From contig NC_088790.1 in NCBI RefSeq assembly GCF_949628265.1, positions 3,910,545 through 3,974,544 of the forward strand: 64,000 nt of DNA, given 5' to 3'. Positions within the stretch are counted from its first letter, which is position 1. Every line of letters starts with the position of its first letter. Shown piece after piece: positions 25,306-39,000 of the stretch. Made by a program: the position numbers and the translations under genes. Below the pieces are notes generated by a model. That model was not told the origin of the DNA. It saw nothing but the letters and a program-made list of their open reading frames with translations, and searched no databases. Source of the stretch: Cloeon dipterum. Lineage: Eukaryota; Arthropoda; Insecta; Ephemeroptera; Baetidae.

Positions 25306-27081
25306 AATTAATTTATAAAATTATCACCATGATTCCAAGTTTTCTCATTGTTCCAAGTTTGAAAAAAAATTTGATGCGAGTGCGTTCGTTCAGAATTAAT
25401 GTGCCTTTTTGCAAGAACCGTTCTTCATTCAAGGAATATGAATCAATAATGAGGAGAAAGAATTTTTTGCTCTGACTTGAAAATTCACGCTCACGCCTCC
25501 GTGCCCTTCTTCAACATGCAAATGTTTTTTTCTGAAAAGGTAAGACGGCTCTGTGTGAAACGACTGCCGGTGCTGAAAAAGTAAACAGGAAAAATCCGTT
25601 AGGCTAGACAGGATCAATAGTCGCAGGACGAAAAGGGAAAGGAAGAGGCTGCTCTTGGCAAACAATTTGTTCGAGAAGGACCGGAAAAGTTGGAAAATGC
25701 TATTGCTCGCGGTGACGTGTTTTTTCATGTTCAGCCGTAACAAAAGCGTGCGGGAGAGATCCGTTTCTAACAATAACTCTGGGACGCATACAAAAGCAAA
25801 CACAATTATATAGAAAAGGAAGAGTTAAATCAACTCGTTAAAAATTCAAGATTGCGCTCGCTGTTTACCGCTGAGTTTTGTTTGAAACAGACCACATTGT
25901 GGGGTGGAGGTTTCCATTGAGAATAGAGAATTTTTCACTCCAAACAGACAGCCAGAAATATTTGTCTGCACCGCTGGACCCAGCAGCGTTCCTCCCTAAA
26001 TCGATTTACATCACAGCTTTTGCTCAAACGTTTCATATATTTTTATTGCACACACCCAACGTTTTGGCCCAGTTCTACTTAGTTACCCGTCTGGAAATAA
26101 TAAACACCAAGGCTGTTAGCAGGGGCTTCTTGAGGACTTGCTATTCCACCCTGCGCGTATTGATCTCCCGTGGCTTTATCGGCCGTTTGTCTTTCATGCC
26201 GCTCCGCACCAACATGAAATATTAATTTCCGCAAACCTCAATTCATATTTCAAAACTGCTGGCGATGTTCTGCCAACGCCGTGATTTCGCCATAAAACGG
26301 TCGTAAATAACGCAGGGTTAAAAATCGGACAGTGCATATCTAAACGCGTGGACCGCGCAAAGCCCGGTGCTCAACGCCCTGTTGAGCGTCACGAGATCCC
26401 AATCCAGGCAGACGGCTCACTCACACGCCCTGTTTTAACACACGCGATAAATGACAGCTTGGGAAAGTTTCGTTATTGTGTGTGCTGAAGAACGGAGATG
26501 GTTCAGCAAACGGGCTGTCAGATGCTTCATTAAACGAGTAAATATTTGCCATGCAACGACAACAAAGGCAACAAAGAAACCGCGCTAATTGGAAAGGGGA
26601 TTCCAGCAGAGCATAATATTTTCGATCCAAAATAAATAAAAGGTTAAATACATATGTAAACGCAATGCATTGTGCGAAATAATGCTGTAACGAGATTATT
26701 GCAGGAAAAGGCGACCGTGGTTAATGATTAACCGTGCGTGTACCGCGTATTGTTTTGCAGTTTACAAAGGAAAACAGGCAAAACAAATGTCCACGGCAGG
26801 CTATTATGAAGAAATAAAAATGAAAAATGCTTTTATTCAAGCGTAAACCTCAATGAAACATTTTAATTAACATGCACGGCACGTGTACATCATATTATAT
26901 TTGTTGGAACGAGCCAAATATAAAAAAATAATCAGCCAAACGTCAGCCAGGATCGTTTGATTGATCAAATTCGATTAGCCTCTGTTCATGTGCGTGCGTT
27001 GTTCGCCAAAATCGATCCTTATGCTTTCCTCCCATGGGTTTTACTCGGTAAATAATTTTTCCATTTGCGCTTTATTTGCAG

Positions 27082-30000
27082 CTACCCGCAACCGACTGAA
27101 TGCCTGCGTGGACGGCGAGGGTGGCGGCCCCCTTTTTCGCCCCCTGTCCAAGTCGACCGGCGAACTGAGCTCTCCCACCAGAACCGAGAGCAAAGAACCG
27201 ATGGAACAACCACCGAGACCGATGACCTCCACTGGCTCGGGCTCGAGCGTTCCTCAGCTTGCTGAACGCCTATCCATGGCCCAGAAGACGCACAGCATCC
27301 TTAACGCACTAAAGGTATAACGGAAAATTCCAAAAATTTTACTTGCAATTCGTAAATTAAATCAAACTGGAAATAAATATGAGGTAAAGATGCTTTTTCA
27401 TTTCGCGCTCCTCAACAAACCTCACACGGGCTTATAAAATTTATTTTTAAAAAATTTAAATTAATGAAATAGTTTGGATACGAGTGCAAGAGAAAAAAAT
27501 CTTGTCCAATTTGGAAAAAACTGATGAAATTTGCAATTTAATAGCAATTTGGAAAGACTTTCTTCTCTGCCCAATTTCCCGGAAGGGCCATTTTAAGGAT
27601 ATACTCGTATATTAACCTGAAAAACAAAGGTTGAGTCATGAAAACTATATCTTAGAAATAATTGAAACTCTACTGCATTTCCCAGACCGCTTTCCTGCTG
27701 GAAATTTTTGGACAAATCCCGAATAAAAGTATGAAAATAGACCGTCATTTTTTTATTTTCCGCTTCGCTATCGATAATCGCCCACTTTTCAACAAATCAT
27801 TATTGTTTGAAAATTCTTAAAATTTTGATTTTTGAAATACGGAGGCGTGGATCAAGTGAATTCTTTTGGCTAATTATCATCATTTATCAAAAGGATCAAA
27901 CGCCATCGCAATGTAGCGAAAAAACACCAACATTTTCGGATTAAAAGGTGCGCTTCACTTTTTAAGTTGTTTCTTTTTTAGACAAACATAGGACAGAGCA
28001 GTAAGCGCATTCTGTGTAAATAACCACGAAAAGTTTTTCCACCTGTTGGTGCCTAGCTAACTTTAATTAATTAGTTATTTGCCAACCATCTCAAAAGCTC
28101 TCCAAATAGAAACGGGACGAAACGCACCATCATGCATCTCAATTTAAAAGTTGGCGATGAACTCTATTTAATTAGCAACTCTACTCTGCGCTCTCCCGAA
28201 CACTTTTTGCGTCCGTCAGAATAAATAGCAATTTCGCCGGGAAACTCTTTGCTGCGAGATTAAAAGACGCTGCTCTCCCGTCTCGTCTCCGCACACGCAA
28301 TTTGAGCCGACATCCGGACGAGCTCCCCTGTTGAGAGGCTGGTATGCAACCGGTCGGACATGTCTTTCATGCCGGTTGCCTATTTTCTATTTCTGTTGTT
28401 GCTCTCCGCGGGTGGGCGAACCTTGATTTGTGCCCGGGATGAACGGAGACAGTTAGAAATCAGAATTTATTATCATTTCGCGCAATGCCAGCACCGGCGG
28501 CACGAAAACCGGCGGTGGAAGCAGCCCCGTGCATCCACCGCGCCGACACTAATGCGTGTAATTTGATGGCGGAGGCGTGTTCGGCACAAAAGCCTCGGCA
28601 TGCATGCGATGTGTTGGTTCAGAAGGAACACACACGCGGATAGTATTGATTGACTCGAAAAGGCAATCTCAAAAGTGCTGTATGCAATGCCGCGCGCACA
28701 GTCAACTTTCGTTATCGCGGCCAACTTGCTTTTTGTCCAGCCTAGCCAGAGATACTTTGAACTCGCTCAGCGGCGTGTCGATAGCGCACATAAAAGCCTT
28801 TCAAGCTGCCGTTCAAAGCAAAAAGAGCAGACTCTGTCAATCGGCAAGAAAATGTTAATCCGCTTGTTGAAGGGCTGATTAATTGATTTTTCGTTGGATG
28901 ACCAAAACGATACTGTGTTTTTTGTTTCGATTAGTGTTTGATAAAAGATGACAACTTTCCAAAGGAATGCTTTCCATGATTTGAAAGTAACAAATTTCTG
29001 ACTGTTAAAATATCTTAAAAGGTGGTTGCATTTTTATACTTTGAAAAATGTCTGGATTTTTCCGAAAAATGAATCTTTCTCTCCAAAATCCTTCAAGCGA
29101 TTTTAAAAAAAAATCCTAAAACTTTAATACCAGAACACGAGGACAGGAAAAGAAATCGAAAAAAGTTCAGGAGCAGGAAAGATAGGACACAAACAAAAAT
29201 CCCTTGCAGAAGGTTTCCGAAATTCGAGATTAATATTTCAAAAATTACGAATTACACGAATTAATGGCCTTTGTCAAATTTTCATCTTATTTCAACAGTA
29301 TAGTAGGGAAATAATTTTTTCGGCCTATTTTTTAAACCAGATGGCACGTGGGGGAGAAAAATTAAATTTTTTCGCAACAAAACGAGATAGCGGAAACGAG
29401 GGCGGCAGAGCGATCAACGCTGTGCTGTAATTTGCCTTTTTATCGCTTGAAATAACTGGAATACACACTGTGGTGATTTTTTTATATTATTTTTATTTCG
29501 CTCGGCCCTCAGGTGCGATGTGGAAAAACAGAGAAACCCTCGGTTGGCGTAGCGCGGGCAGCTGTCGGCCCCGAGCGTATTCCTCGAATGTTATCAGAGA
29601 AGGAAAAAGAGGCACGAGGGCTGTATTATTTGCTTCACGCGCCGCATCTATTTCTTCAATTCGCTCACGTCGTCATTTGTTTGTCATTCCGAAGCATCCT
29701 GAGCCGAGAAAGGAAGCTTCCCCCGCATTTGAGCTTGTGCATGCCTTCCAATATTAGGCTCACAAAGGGTTCGCTAGACGCACACAGATCAAATAACGGC
29801 GGAACAAAGGCGAAAGTGGAAAGGACGCGCGCGTGCTGGTGCCCATTCGTAAAATTTAAATACGGTCGTCCTTTATATTATATTCCTTTCCGTCTTGATG
29901 TTATAAATGAAATTGTCCAGTGTTATGTTGCTCTGAATTGCTCGAATATTTGTTTGCAGACTCGATTTTCGCGGAGCAGGAGCAAAGAACGGCGTCCGAT

Positions 30001-33000
30001 GCGGGAGGGCCGCCGAGACAGCACTGATTACGCCGCTGACAACTCTTCGGACCACAGCAGCTCCGCAACTCCGCAAACTCAGTCGCCCAGACACCGCCTG
30101 TTCACCCTCCAGCACGGTAATGAATGGCTCCCAGCCCCACCCTGTGGTCAATTACGTAAGGCGTTGGCTAATTATCGGAATTTCCCAATCACGGCGTCCA
30201 GAACGGTGAAATCTTAGATCCGCCAGATCATGTGCACGTGATATTAATGTTTTACGACAGTCCGAAAATTATTTTCAACAAAAGAGTTTAAATCCCGTTA
30301 ATTTATGACTTTATAGCGGCACTTAAAACCGTCAATTGAAGAATACGAAGCATAAAAAACTCAATTCTTGCGCGTCGAGCTCGTTTCTAAAATTATGCTC
30401 TCGGTTTATTACTATTCCAAATTCTAAATTTTCGTCTCAAACATCGTCGACTTTCACGCTGACACTTACCGCGCACAATTTCAAAAAGGTTCAACACTAC
30501 GACTAAGCCTTCTAAAGAGCCTTAACGGTTTGTTTTGAGAGGATTCTGAATGCGAGTGTCAATAATTAATGTCATGGGGATGCTTTGCCTCCTTTATTGA
30601 GGTGGTGGGACACAATAAATATCATTCAACGTCGAGCCAGACAAACTTACTTAAGGTGCAGCCCCGTCGTCGTGTGAGACGTGCCGAGTCGAGTCGGCAA
30701 GTCTGTGCAAATATTATTCTATGCCCAAGCCTGCGAAGCCAAACATCTTTTGAGGCTTCCCTGGCTCATCTCACTCGACCCTGGGCGCACAAAACGTCAC
30801 AGCGATCCATTATTTCGGAAATATTAGCTTCGTTTTCAGTGTGAATGCGGTGCCTGGAGGAACGCTCAGTAAAAATAAAAAGGCAATTTGATACGTTGAA
30901 GAATTAATGAACCAATTTTCCGGTACCTCAGCCTGCCGGCGGCTGAACTGGTTATATATTGATCTGCGCGGACGGATTTGACGCTTTTTATTCCTTAATT
31001 ACTCGGGCTGCTTGTGTTGAAGGACTGAGCGTTGGAGTTTCAAAGCTTGTCCTTTGATTCTCTCTCTCTCTCTCTCTCTCTCTCAATGCTCTGCTTTTCC
31101 TCGCGGAAAAGTTTATTTCCACTTACATTTTAGATCGGCTTATTCCACGAAAAGTTTTAAAGCAAAGTTAACAAGGATTTATGAGTGCCAAAAAAGTTTC
31201 AAGGTGCAGCCAGTTCTTTTGAGTGGCGTTAAAGCGGTGAATAATTCACTTCTGAAGTGTGTATCACTCAGTCAGACGGGAAATCAATTTGCATATGTTG
31301 CACGCTGTTGTAGACTCGTCACGGGGTAGTGATCCAGCCTTAGCTCGTGAAACCCTCACGTCAAGTCCCAAAGGATCGCCCAAACAGCAGAGGGCTCGCT
31401 CCGCAGTCCGACTAATTGACACCAAAAGAGAAGCCTCAATCGACACAGCCAACCCACAGGCGAGCACCTCTACCAACGCCCCGTCGGTTGCAGCAACGCC
31501 TGTTGTGGCAGTAAGCGTTTTGCTTTTGACATTGCAAAAAACAACCCACAACCTCATAAATTGATCAATTGTGATGTCATAAATTCTATTGTGTTATTTC
31601 CTTTGAAATTATCACCGGAATTTCATGTTTGACAGGTGCCAAATCGATTCCTGGGGGTTGAATTATATTGGATAGCCGAATCACTCAGTCGACAATTCGA
31701 CACAACGTGCCGAAAATCGGTGATAACGTAAAAACCTTTATTTTTGGTTTGAACAAGAACGCTAGTGACCAATCATAGAATGATAGGACATTGCGCTAGC
31801 CTGAAATCCAAACAGCAGCGCCCCAGCAACAGCCAGCGAAAGTAACAAGCAACTAGACTTTCCACTGGCTGTCGCTGTGGCGCTGCTGTCTCAATCGTGC
31901 CAAACAGAGAGAACAGCTCCCTTCTCTGATTGGTTCTTATTTGTGCTAGATTCTGAACAAAAACCGCCAAAGCAACGCGTTTTTACCTATTTCTACCAAT
32001 TTTTGGCGAATTGTTGACCAAGTGATTTTAACTGTCGAATTTAATTAGAACTTCAGGAATCTATTCGCACGTTGGGATTTCATTCAGCTCTTTAGATTTT
32101 AGACAAACACTAATGCATGCTTGAGGTTTATGTGGCTGAAAGTCAAGCGAAAGGCATGCAAACTCTCCACCCCACTTTCACGCCTTGCACACTACTTGGC
32201 TAATAATGCCAAACTTTCGCGTGTTTACAGATCGTAGACGAGGATCAAAGACGGCGAGAAACATGCTTAAGACAACATTCCTTCTTCCAATTACGGGTGC
32301 ATCTAAAGAGAGGCAAAGATCTAGTGGCCAAAGATACTGGAGGTAAGCAAAAATTCTCAACGAGAAAAATATATTATCAGTCCCTTTGATCCTTCTTTGG
32401 CTTGTTAAAAATAAGGCAGGGGTCGCATATGAAATTTCCATCTTTGTTTTATAAAACAAAATCACGGCAGCTGCAGGCATATGCACCCCTAATTAATCAC
32501 GCGCTCCAAAAGCCTCTCTCGCAATTACTCACAACAACAGGCAATCGTAAAGCGGCAGGCGCCGGATAAATTGAGAAATGAGCACCAGGGGGTGAGCGAA
32601 CACGCAGGGTTGGGAATTTTTCCCGAGCGTAGCACTGCGAGACACCTGGTTCGCCGGCGGGCACTTTAGGGGTGTATATGCGGAGCACCACACACAGATG
32701 GCAGTGCGGCCTGCTTTTGCTATATTATAGCTCTGTTCCAAGAAAAATTTTATATTCAAATGAAATGAGAGGGTTTATGAAAACGATGTAATTAAGTCTG
32801 TGTTAATAAAGATTTTTTATCCTCATTCTTTCGATGTTTTCAGGCACCAGTGATCCATACGTTAAGTTTAAGATAGGAGGCCGGATGCTGTATAAATCAA
32901 AAACAATTTACCGTAATCTCAACCCTGTGTGGGACGAGGTGTTCACGTTACCAATAGAGGATCCTTTTTTACCAGTGCATATCAAGGTGAGATCGACCTT

Positions 33001-36000
33001 TCTCATTCTTACTGATACTTTATTTTACGCCCTGCAAAAATTATTTAAAACCTCAATTAGGAACCCCATAGTTCTATTATTCCGTGTAATTGCATTGACC
33101 TAAAAATACCCCACACACGCACGATTCCAAATAAAGTGATATTAAATTTAGTGACCACACCTATCCGGATTCCTTCCGTTTACCTTTCGGGAAATAAAAA
33201 TCAATCTGTATTATTCTCTCTGCTGTTCCAGGTTTTCGATTACGATTGGGGCTTGCAAGATGATTTCATGGGCTCCGCGTTTCTCGACCTCACCAAGCTG
33301 GAGATGACTACGTAAGTAAACCTCGCGGAATTTCAATCGATGGAGCTGTCATGTTGCCCTCTGCGACAAACGGGAAACATATTAATTTGGTTCGAAATAT
33401 GGCTTGCGATAGGATTGATCGGAGACGCTAACGCAAATTGCTCTCATTTGCCAAACACGACAGCCGAGTCTTGAATGGGTGCTGAATTAATTACATTGCA
33501 GAGCCCATTCATCTCGGCCCCACCTCCGTGGAATGCCTGTGGTGCAAATCGTGCTCGAGCTGCTGACGAAAGAGAGTTCACGGGCACTTCACTTACTCTA
33601 GAGCTCTGCTTTCAATGAGTGCAGGTTTTTATTAGACAATCGCCCCAATCGGCTTTGATGGAGTTCTACGGTCGATTCGTCAGATTCATATATTACGATT
33701 TTCCGTTTTATGAATTAACCATTTCGTCAGGCGGTGTGAGGAAAAAATGCACGTACGGGCCAACAGAATTTAGAAGCAATATTCATCTCAACAATGTACA
33801 ATTAAACTACAAATTTTACCAAATTTCTCACATATATGATTTTTCCTATGATCTCAATTCCTCTCGTCACGATGTATAATGATTTAAATATCTCTCTCCT
33901 ATTGATATAGATCGCAATTTCACGAAGCCACACTTTTTAACCGATCTTATCAGAAACTTAAACGGCAATTTTAGCTCTTCCCCACTTTTTTGAGAATAAA
34001 TAGCAATTTTTTCACTCTTATTGAACCAAATATTAAATTATAATTGCAGGCAGACTGAATTAAATTTAACACTGACGGAGCCGGCAACGAGCAATCGCGG
34101 GTCGCAGCAGGTCACGAGTGGTGTTTACCTAGGAGAAATCCAGCTCACTGTACTGTTGACACCAAAATCACAAGAAGACAAAGATCAGGTAAGAACCCCT
34201 TTTCTTTTGGCGAGCATGCAACCCGCGCGTCGAACGAGTCTTGCGTGTCGCCTGTGTGTCTACGCTTTTATCGGTCGCGCGCACCGCGTGACGGTATGGA
34301 CTCAAAATAGACTTAAGTGGTTTTTATGGCACTTTGAAAGAGGCGAGGCCTGCCGGCGACAACAAGTTGGACTAATTTTCGTGCCAGAATGTTAATACGC
34401 CTGCAAAATGTTTACCCTGCCAAAAGTAAATCTTCTTTGTTTGGCAAGAGGTGCGAAAGTAATTGCTGCACGCGCGCGCGGGCTGAGCTCGCTCGTCAAT
34501 CAATATTGACGCAGAGTCAATTTCAATAAGTGCCAAATCATATTACGCTCGAGTGATATCAACAGTGCTGCGAAATCCCGATTCGCCTTTATTTGCCGTG
34601 AACCGCCGAGCCCAAATCCAGCGATTCGTGCGCACGTATGCCAATGGAAAATCCGCTCACCTCGTAAAGTGGAAATAAGTGGACCGAAAAATGTCTAAAC
34701 AGATTAAACTTGTGCCAAGGGAACGGAAATCATGCACTGCAATGAGGATTATTATTGAGCCCGTGCGGTGCATGCAGTGGGCGGTGAGTGGTGCTTTTCG
34801 AGCGGACATTGCGCGGAATTGAATAGGGTTGGAGAATTGACCGACGTCCTTGGCGAACAAGCCACGAGACGAGTGCTTGGCAGAAAAGTGTCAAGTAGCT
34901 TCTTGAACATTCCTGGCTATAAAATATTCATATAAGTTTTTTTCATTACTTTTCCAGCGTGGACTGCATTTCTGTCATAAATGTAACTTTATTCAACTCG
35001 AAAGTGTACAACAAATTATCACAATTTCAAATTGGTGGCCTCACATACAATTCATTCCTCAACAGTTGTTTGTTGTTACAAAAATTAAAAATGGCCGACT
35101 TCCAGTGACAGAAAGTTCTAGATATATATTCGGCATTTTTCATGAGAGAAATTTAGTGCCATTCACAAAGAAGCTCAACGTCAGAGGAAATTATCGGTTG
35201 ATTTAACGTCTCGTCAATATCAAATTGGAGGACACCTGACGTAAACACTGCGTAAGAAAATGAGGATGGGAGGCAAAGTGAAAATTGAATACTAATGGAC
35301 ATTTGAATCCCAACAACCCGACGCATGAAAACGAGAGTGCACTGATCCAATAAATGTCGGATATATTCATCAATATTTGTAAAACTAAGGACTCCAGTTT
35401 TGAATTCTTGGTGATTAAAAACCTAAAGATCGACTACAAAAACGTTTAATTCACCCAAAAACTCACCTCCCAGGGTTTCAGGGGAAAGGAGCAAGTCCCC
35501 ACCCCCAACTGCCACCCCGATTAAATCTAAAAAATAATTACGATGAATCAAGTTGTGATCAAATTTGACGGAAATCTGGGCAAATTCACTAGAACCGCAC
35601 AATTTTATTCCCAATCTATAAGCGGGATTAATCAAAATCATTAGCTCGACATTTTCCTGGTGACCTACAAAATGTCCACCTTGGGAATGTTTTTGGGCAT
35701 AATCAGTACAATCTCTACAAAAACAAAAGTTACAGTCTCCTGAATAAAATAATGACCGTCCCGTTTAATGAATGTTATTCTTCTTTTTGGTTTTCATTTT
35801 AGATGGAGTTAATTAATTTAAATCGGAATGCCGCAAACAAGATTGATTTCCATTTGAACAGAAATGATTAAACTAATCCTATACAACACCATCTCTTCCG
35901 CTTGGTTTCATCAAAATGCAATTATTGTGATGATTAAAATATGCCGTAGGTGTCATGAAACACGCATCAATATTTCGCAGCGGTGTCTGAATAACATCAT

Positions 36001-39000
36001 TGATTCCGCGCCTGCAGCCTGCATCATGCGATAGCGATTAACCATCAATTTTAATTAGAAACACATCTGACCTGACTTTCAATGGCAATTCACGTGCAGC
36101 GTTGCATGCAAAATGCCGAGTGTTTAATCACATACTTTGAAGCAAACTGGGCTAATGAGTGGCAGGCAAGTCGTGTGAAAAGTCAAACTAGACGCCGGAG
36201 CAGCTTAAGAATATCATATTAAGATGGGCTGGCATAGTTTCACGACACGCGAACGGCAAAAATTACATCGCCGAGCACGCCAATGGAACTCGGTAGTAAA
36301 AGTTTGCCTTTGTAAGAGGATCAGCCCTAATGAAAACATTTGAATTCCCGTGCACCATAGACACGAGCGAATAAAACGATTAGCTCATCCTCTGGACTTT
36401 CTTCCTCGCCTCCGCAAATTATTCAGCGGTGAAGCGCACGAGCAGTAAATCCGTCAGCCGCGGTGCTAATTTCTCCGCTTGCAATTTTGTGCCTCGCTCT
36501 GACCTTAACCCTTAATCTAATAAAGGAAGTCTGTTGAGGATTACATCCTTTTTTGGCGAAACTCCATTTCCTCCGCGCCACCGACGGCGTTCGAGCGGGA
36601 GATGCTTTTAAACGCAGGAATCTCGCTGCGTTATCAGCACTCCGCGCGCTGTGACCTCGAAAACGCCAAAACCAAAAAAACTAAATGTGTTAAACTTGGC
36701 AGTGAAGATCCGTCATCAACGCAGAAAACAGTTGTTTTTGTTTGAGCTGAATTATTATCTTACATGATTATAGGACATGCATAATGTAAAAGCAACACAA
36801 TTTTCATTTCAAATGTGCATTTTAAATTATCGAACGGTTCAGCTTTCCGTGGATTTAGCCTGGAAAATAGCTATTAGCGTCAGAAAGGTATGTGGAATTT
36901 TTCCTTCTTGAATTTTCGTGTCTGAAGAAGCAGAATGTCACTCTTTGAAACAGGTTTTTACTACAAAGGATGTGAATTTTTTTCCTCCTTTTCGATTGTT
37001 GCACATCTGAATCAGAATTCTTTGCGGTATCAATTTTGTTTTTGATTAGGCCCAAGGGGCAGTACAAGAGTGTGCTATTTAAAAATTTCCTGACAAAATT
37101 TCACTTTTTAAGTAAATCCGCGCAGAGCTGAGCCATTAGATGGTTGAAACTTCATAATTTAACGGGCATACGTGTGTATTTCTTTCTTTTAATTTTTTAA
37201 AAATAAAAATAACTTCATATTGTGTACGTCATTGCACTTCAAAACCGCTTACACTTCCCGCAATCAATTTGTTCGACCGCAACTAACATAAAAATAACAA
37301 ATGAGGTATGCATTAACACGACAACCAATTCTCAAATCTATATATGCTATTAGCCCTCGAAAATGACATAAATGACGTATCTAGATAAGATTAGAAACCA
37401 TCATTTTGTGTATTATTAAATTGCTTATCTGCGTGAGACGCATTGAGGGGAAAGTAAATCGACTCTAGCATTACAAAAATTAATCGGTCAATGCGAATTC
37501 AAGGGTCAAGAGCTGTTGAGGCAGTCAAGGATGCGACGAGTGAGTTAGGGCTGTATTTATTGCGGCGACGAAGCTATTTGGCAGCGAGCCTTGTATTTAA
37601 CTTTGTCCAGATACAAGTTAATGCAGTTGCCATTCCAAAGCACATAAATCAAACCTTTGTTTTTTGCCAGACTCTTCTGAATTCAGGTCAATTCAAATAT
37701 TAAGTTTGTCAACTGTGAGAATCTGTCTTGATTTATGCCTCGCAGGCATCAAAGAGTGCCGCCACTGCACTTCTCTCAAATAAATAATCCTGATCCAGAT
37801 TTCGCGATGAATTACTTCTTCTGATTGTGAATTGTGAGTCAGGCTTGACCTTTTATACCTTGGAAAATCAATAGGAGGATGAGCGGCGGCAGCGCTTCTT
37901 TATCTGATTAGGTTGATACCTCCTGAATCACGATCCGAGCTCAATTTCGGAGGCCAAGTGAAAGTACTGGCACCGCAATTAATCGCTTTTCCGATCTGCC
38001 ATGCGGACAGCAGACTCTTTCCTTTTTGCACCTTTAAGCCTCTCTAATTAAAAGCTGCGTACCATGGAAACGCGCGCAATCACTATGGTCACCGTGCTAA
38101 ATGAAATGATGGATCGATGCCTGAACGCGTGAATAAAGTCGGAAGCAGGAATATTTTCACCGTAGCAAAGGTCGCATCTCCGTGAAAAGGTTCTTGCTGC
38201 AAAGGGCGTCGCCTCTCTTTTGATCAAAACTTAAGCAGCTCACTAAACAAACTTCTGCATGGCTGCAGAAGAAAAGAAAAAAGTAAGTTGGGCAGACCCA
38301 TCGGCTCCCCTCTCCGTAAGTTTGTTTGTCGAGAGAAAGAGGTTCATTAGACGCCAAGCTCGAAAACAATATTTTGAAAATAAATTATTTCAATCCGGAG
38401 CCTGCACGCAGGTTTAGAATTTGGTTAAAAAAAGGCGAAGTTATCGTTTCCGCCACCTCCTCGAGCGTGTCGTGAGTGTTGGCGCTGTCGCGTGAGTTGG
38501 GTGTTTGGGCTGCGAGCTGGCTCACTCGCTCACGTTGGGCTACGTCAGAGGGAGCGCTGCGGCTGAGGAGGGATCCCTCTGGCCATTGATCGCGGGCGAG
38601 CGCGAGCGCGAGCAGTCGAGTGCGGGATGGCGAGCAGCGCGCCGGTCGAGCACTCCCATGCACCAGTCTGCAGCTGACTCGACCACCCTGCAGAGGGTCA
38701 AGTGCACCCTGGCCCGAATCAGCGAACGCATCCGGGGCGACAACGAGACTGCCGACAGCCCGCCGCTGCGGCCCGCGCGCCTCCAGCGGGGCGCCAACGT
38801 CGCCACGCAGGACTCGGACGGAGAGTGTTTACCCCGCAGAAAAGCGATCTCGTTGTCAGACTCGGAGGTGTGGATCTGGTTTTTTAAATATTTTAATTAC
38901 AAAAATACTGTAATGACGGACATGATGTATCGTAATTTTTAAATTTAATTATTCTTGATGGATTTGTAAACGAATTTAATTTTAAATGAAAAATAGTCAT

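Larger units (their letters stand above)
10994..27081 (+). other. Long 5' intron or upstream region of Mctp
   Basis: About 16 kb of AT-rich DNA. I found no exon that I could support, only repeats: R1 at 12120-12320 and 12480-12610, MITE B at 18686-19261 with R3 inside it, R2 at 20102-20485, two short tandem repeats near 24 kb and a foldback element at 24975-25305. A CG-alternating tract lies near 14752-14765 and a GCTGCTGCTG tract near 14830. Confidence 0.55.

Noticed and set aside
28360-28566. 68-codon frame with a hydrophobic N-terminus inside an Mctp intron
   Set aside because: The remainder is Arg/His-rich without cysteine pattern, and an overlapping minus frame is equally long. Likely chance in a GC-rich patch.
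38540-38806. 88-codon minus-strand frame in the internal GC-rich island
   Set aside because: A shadow of the plus-strand exon, which has phase-consistent splicing to Mctp.
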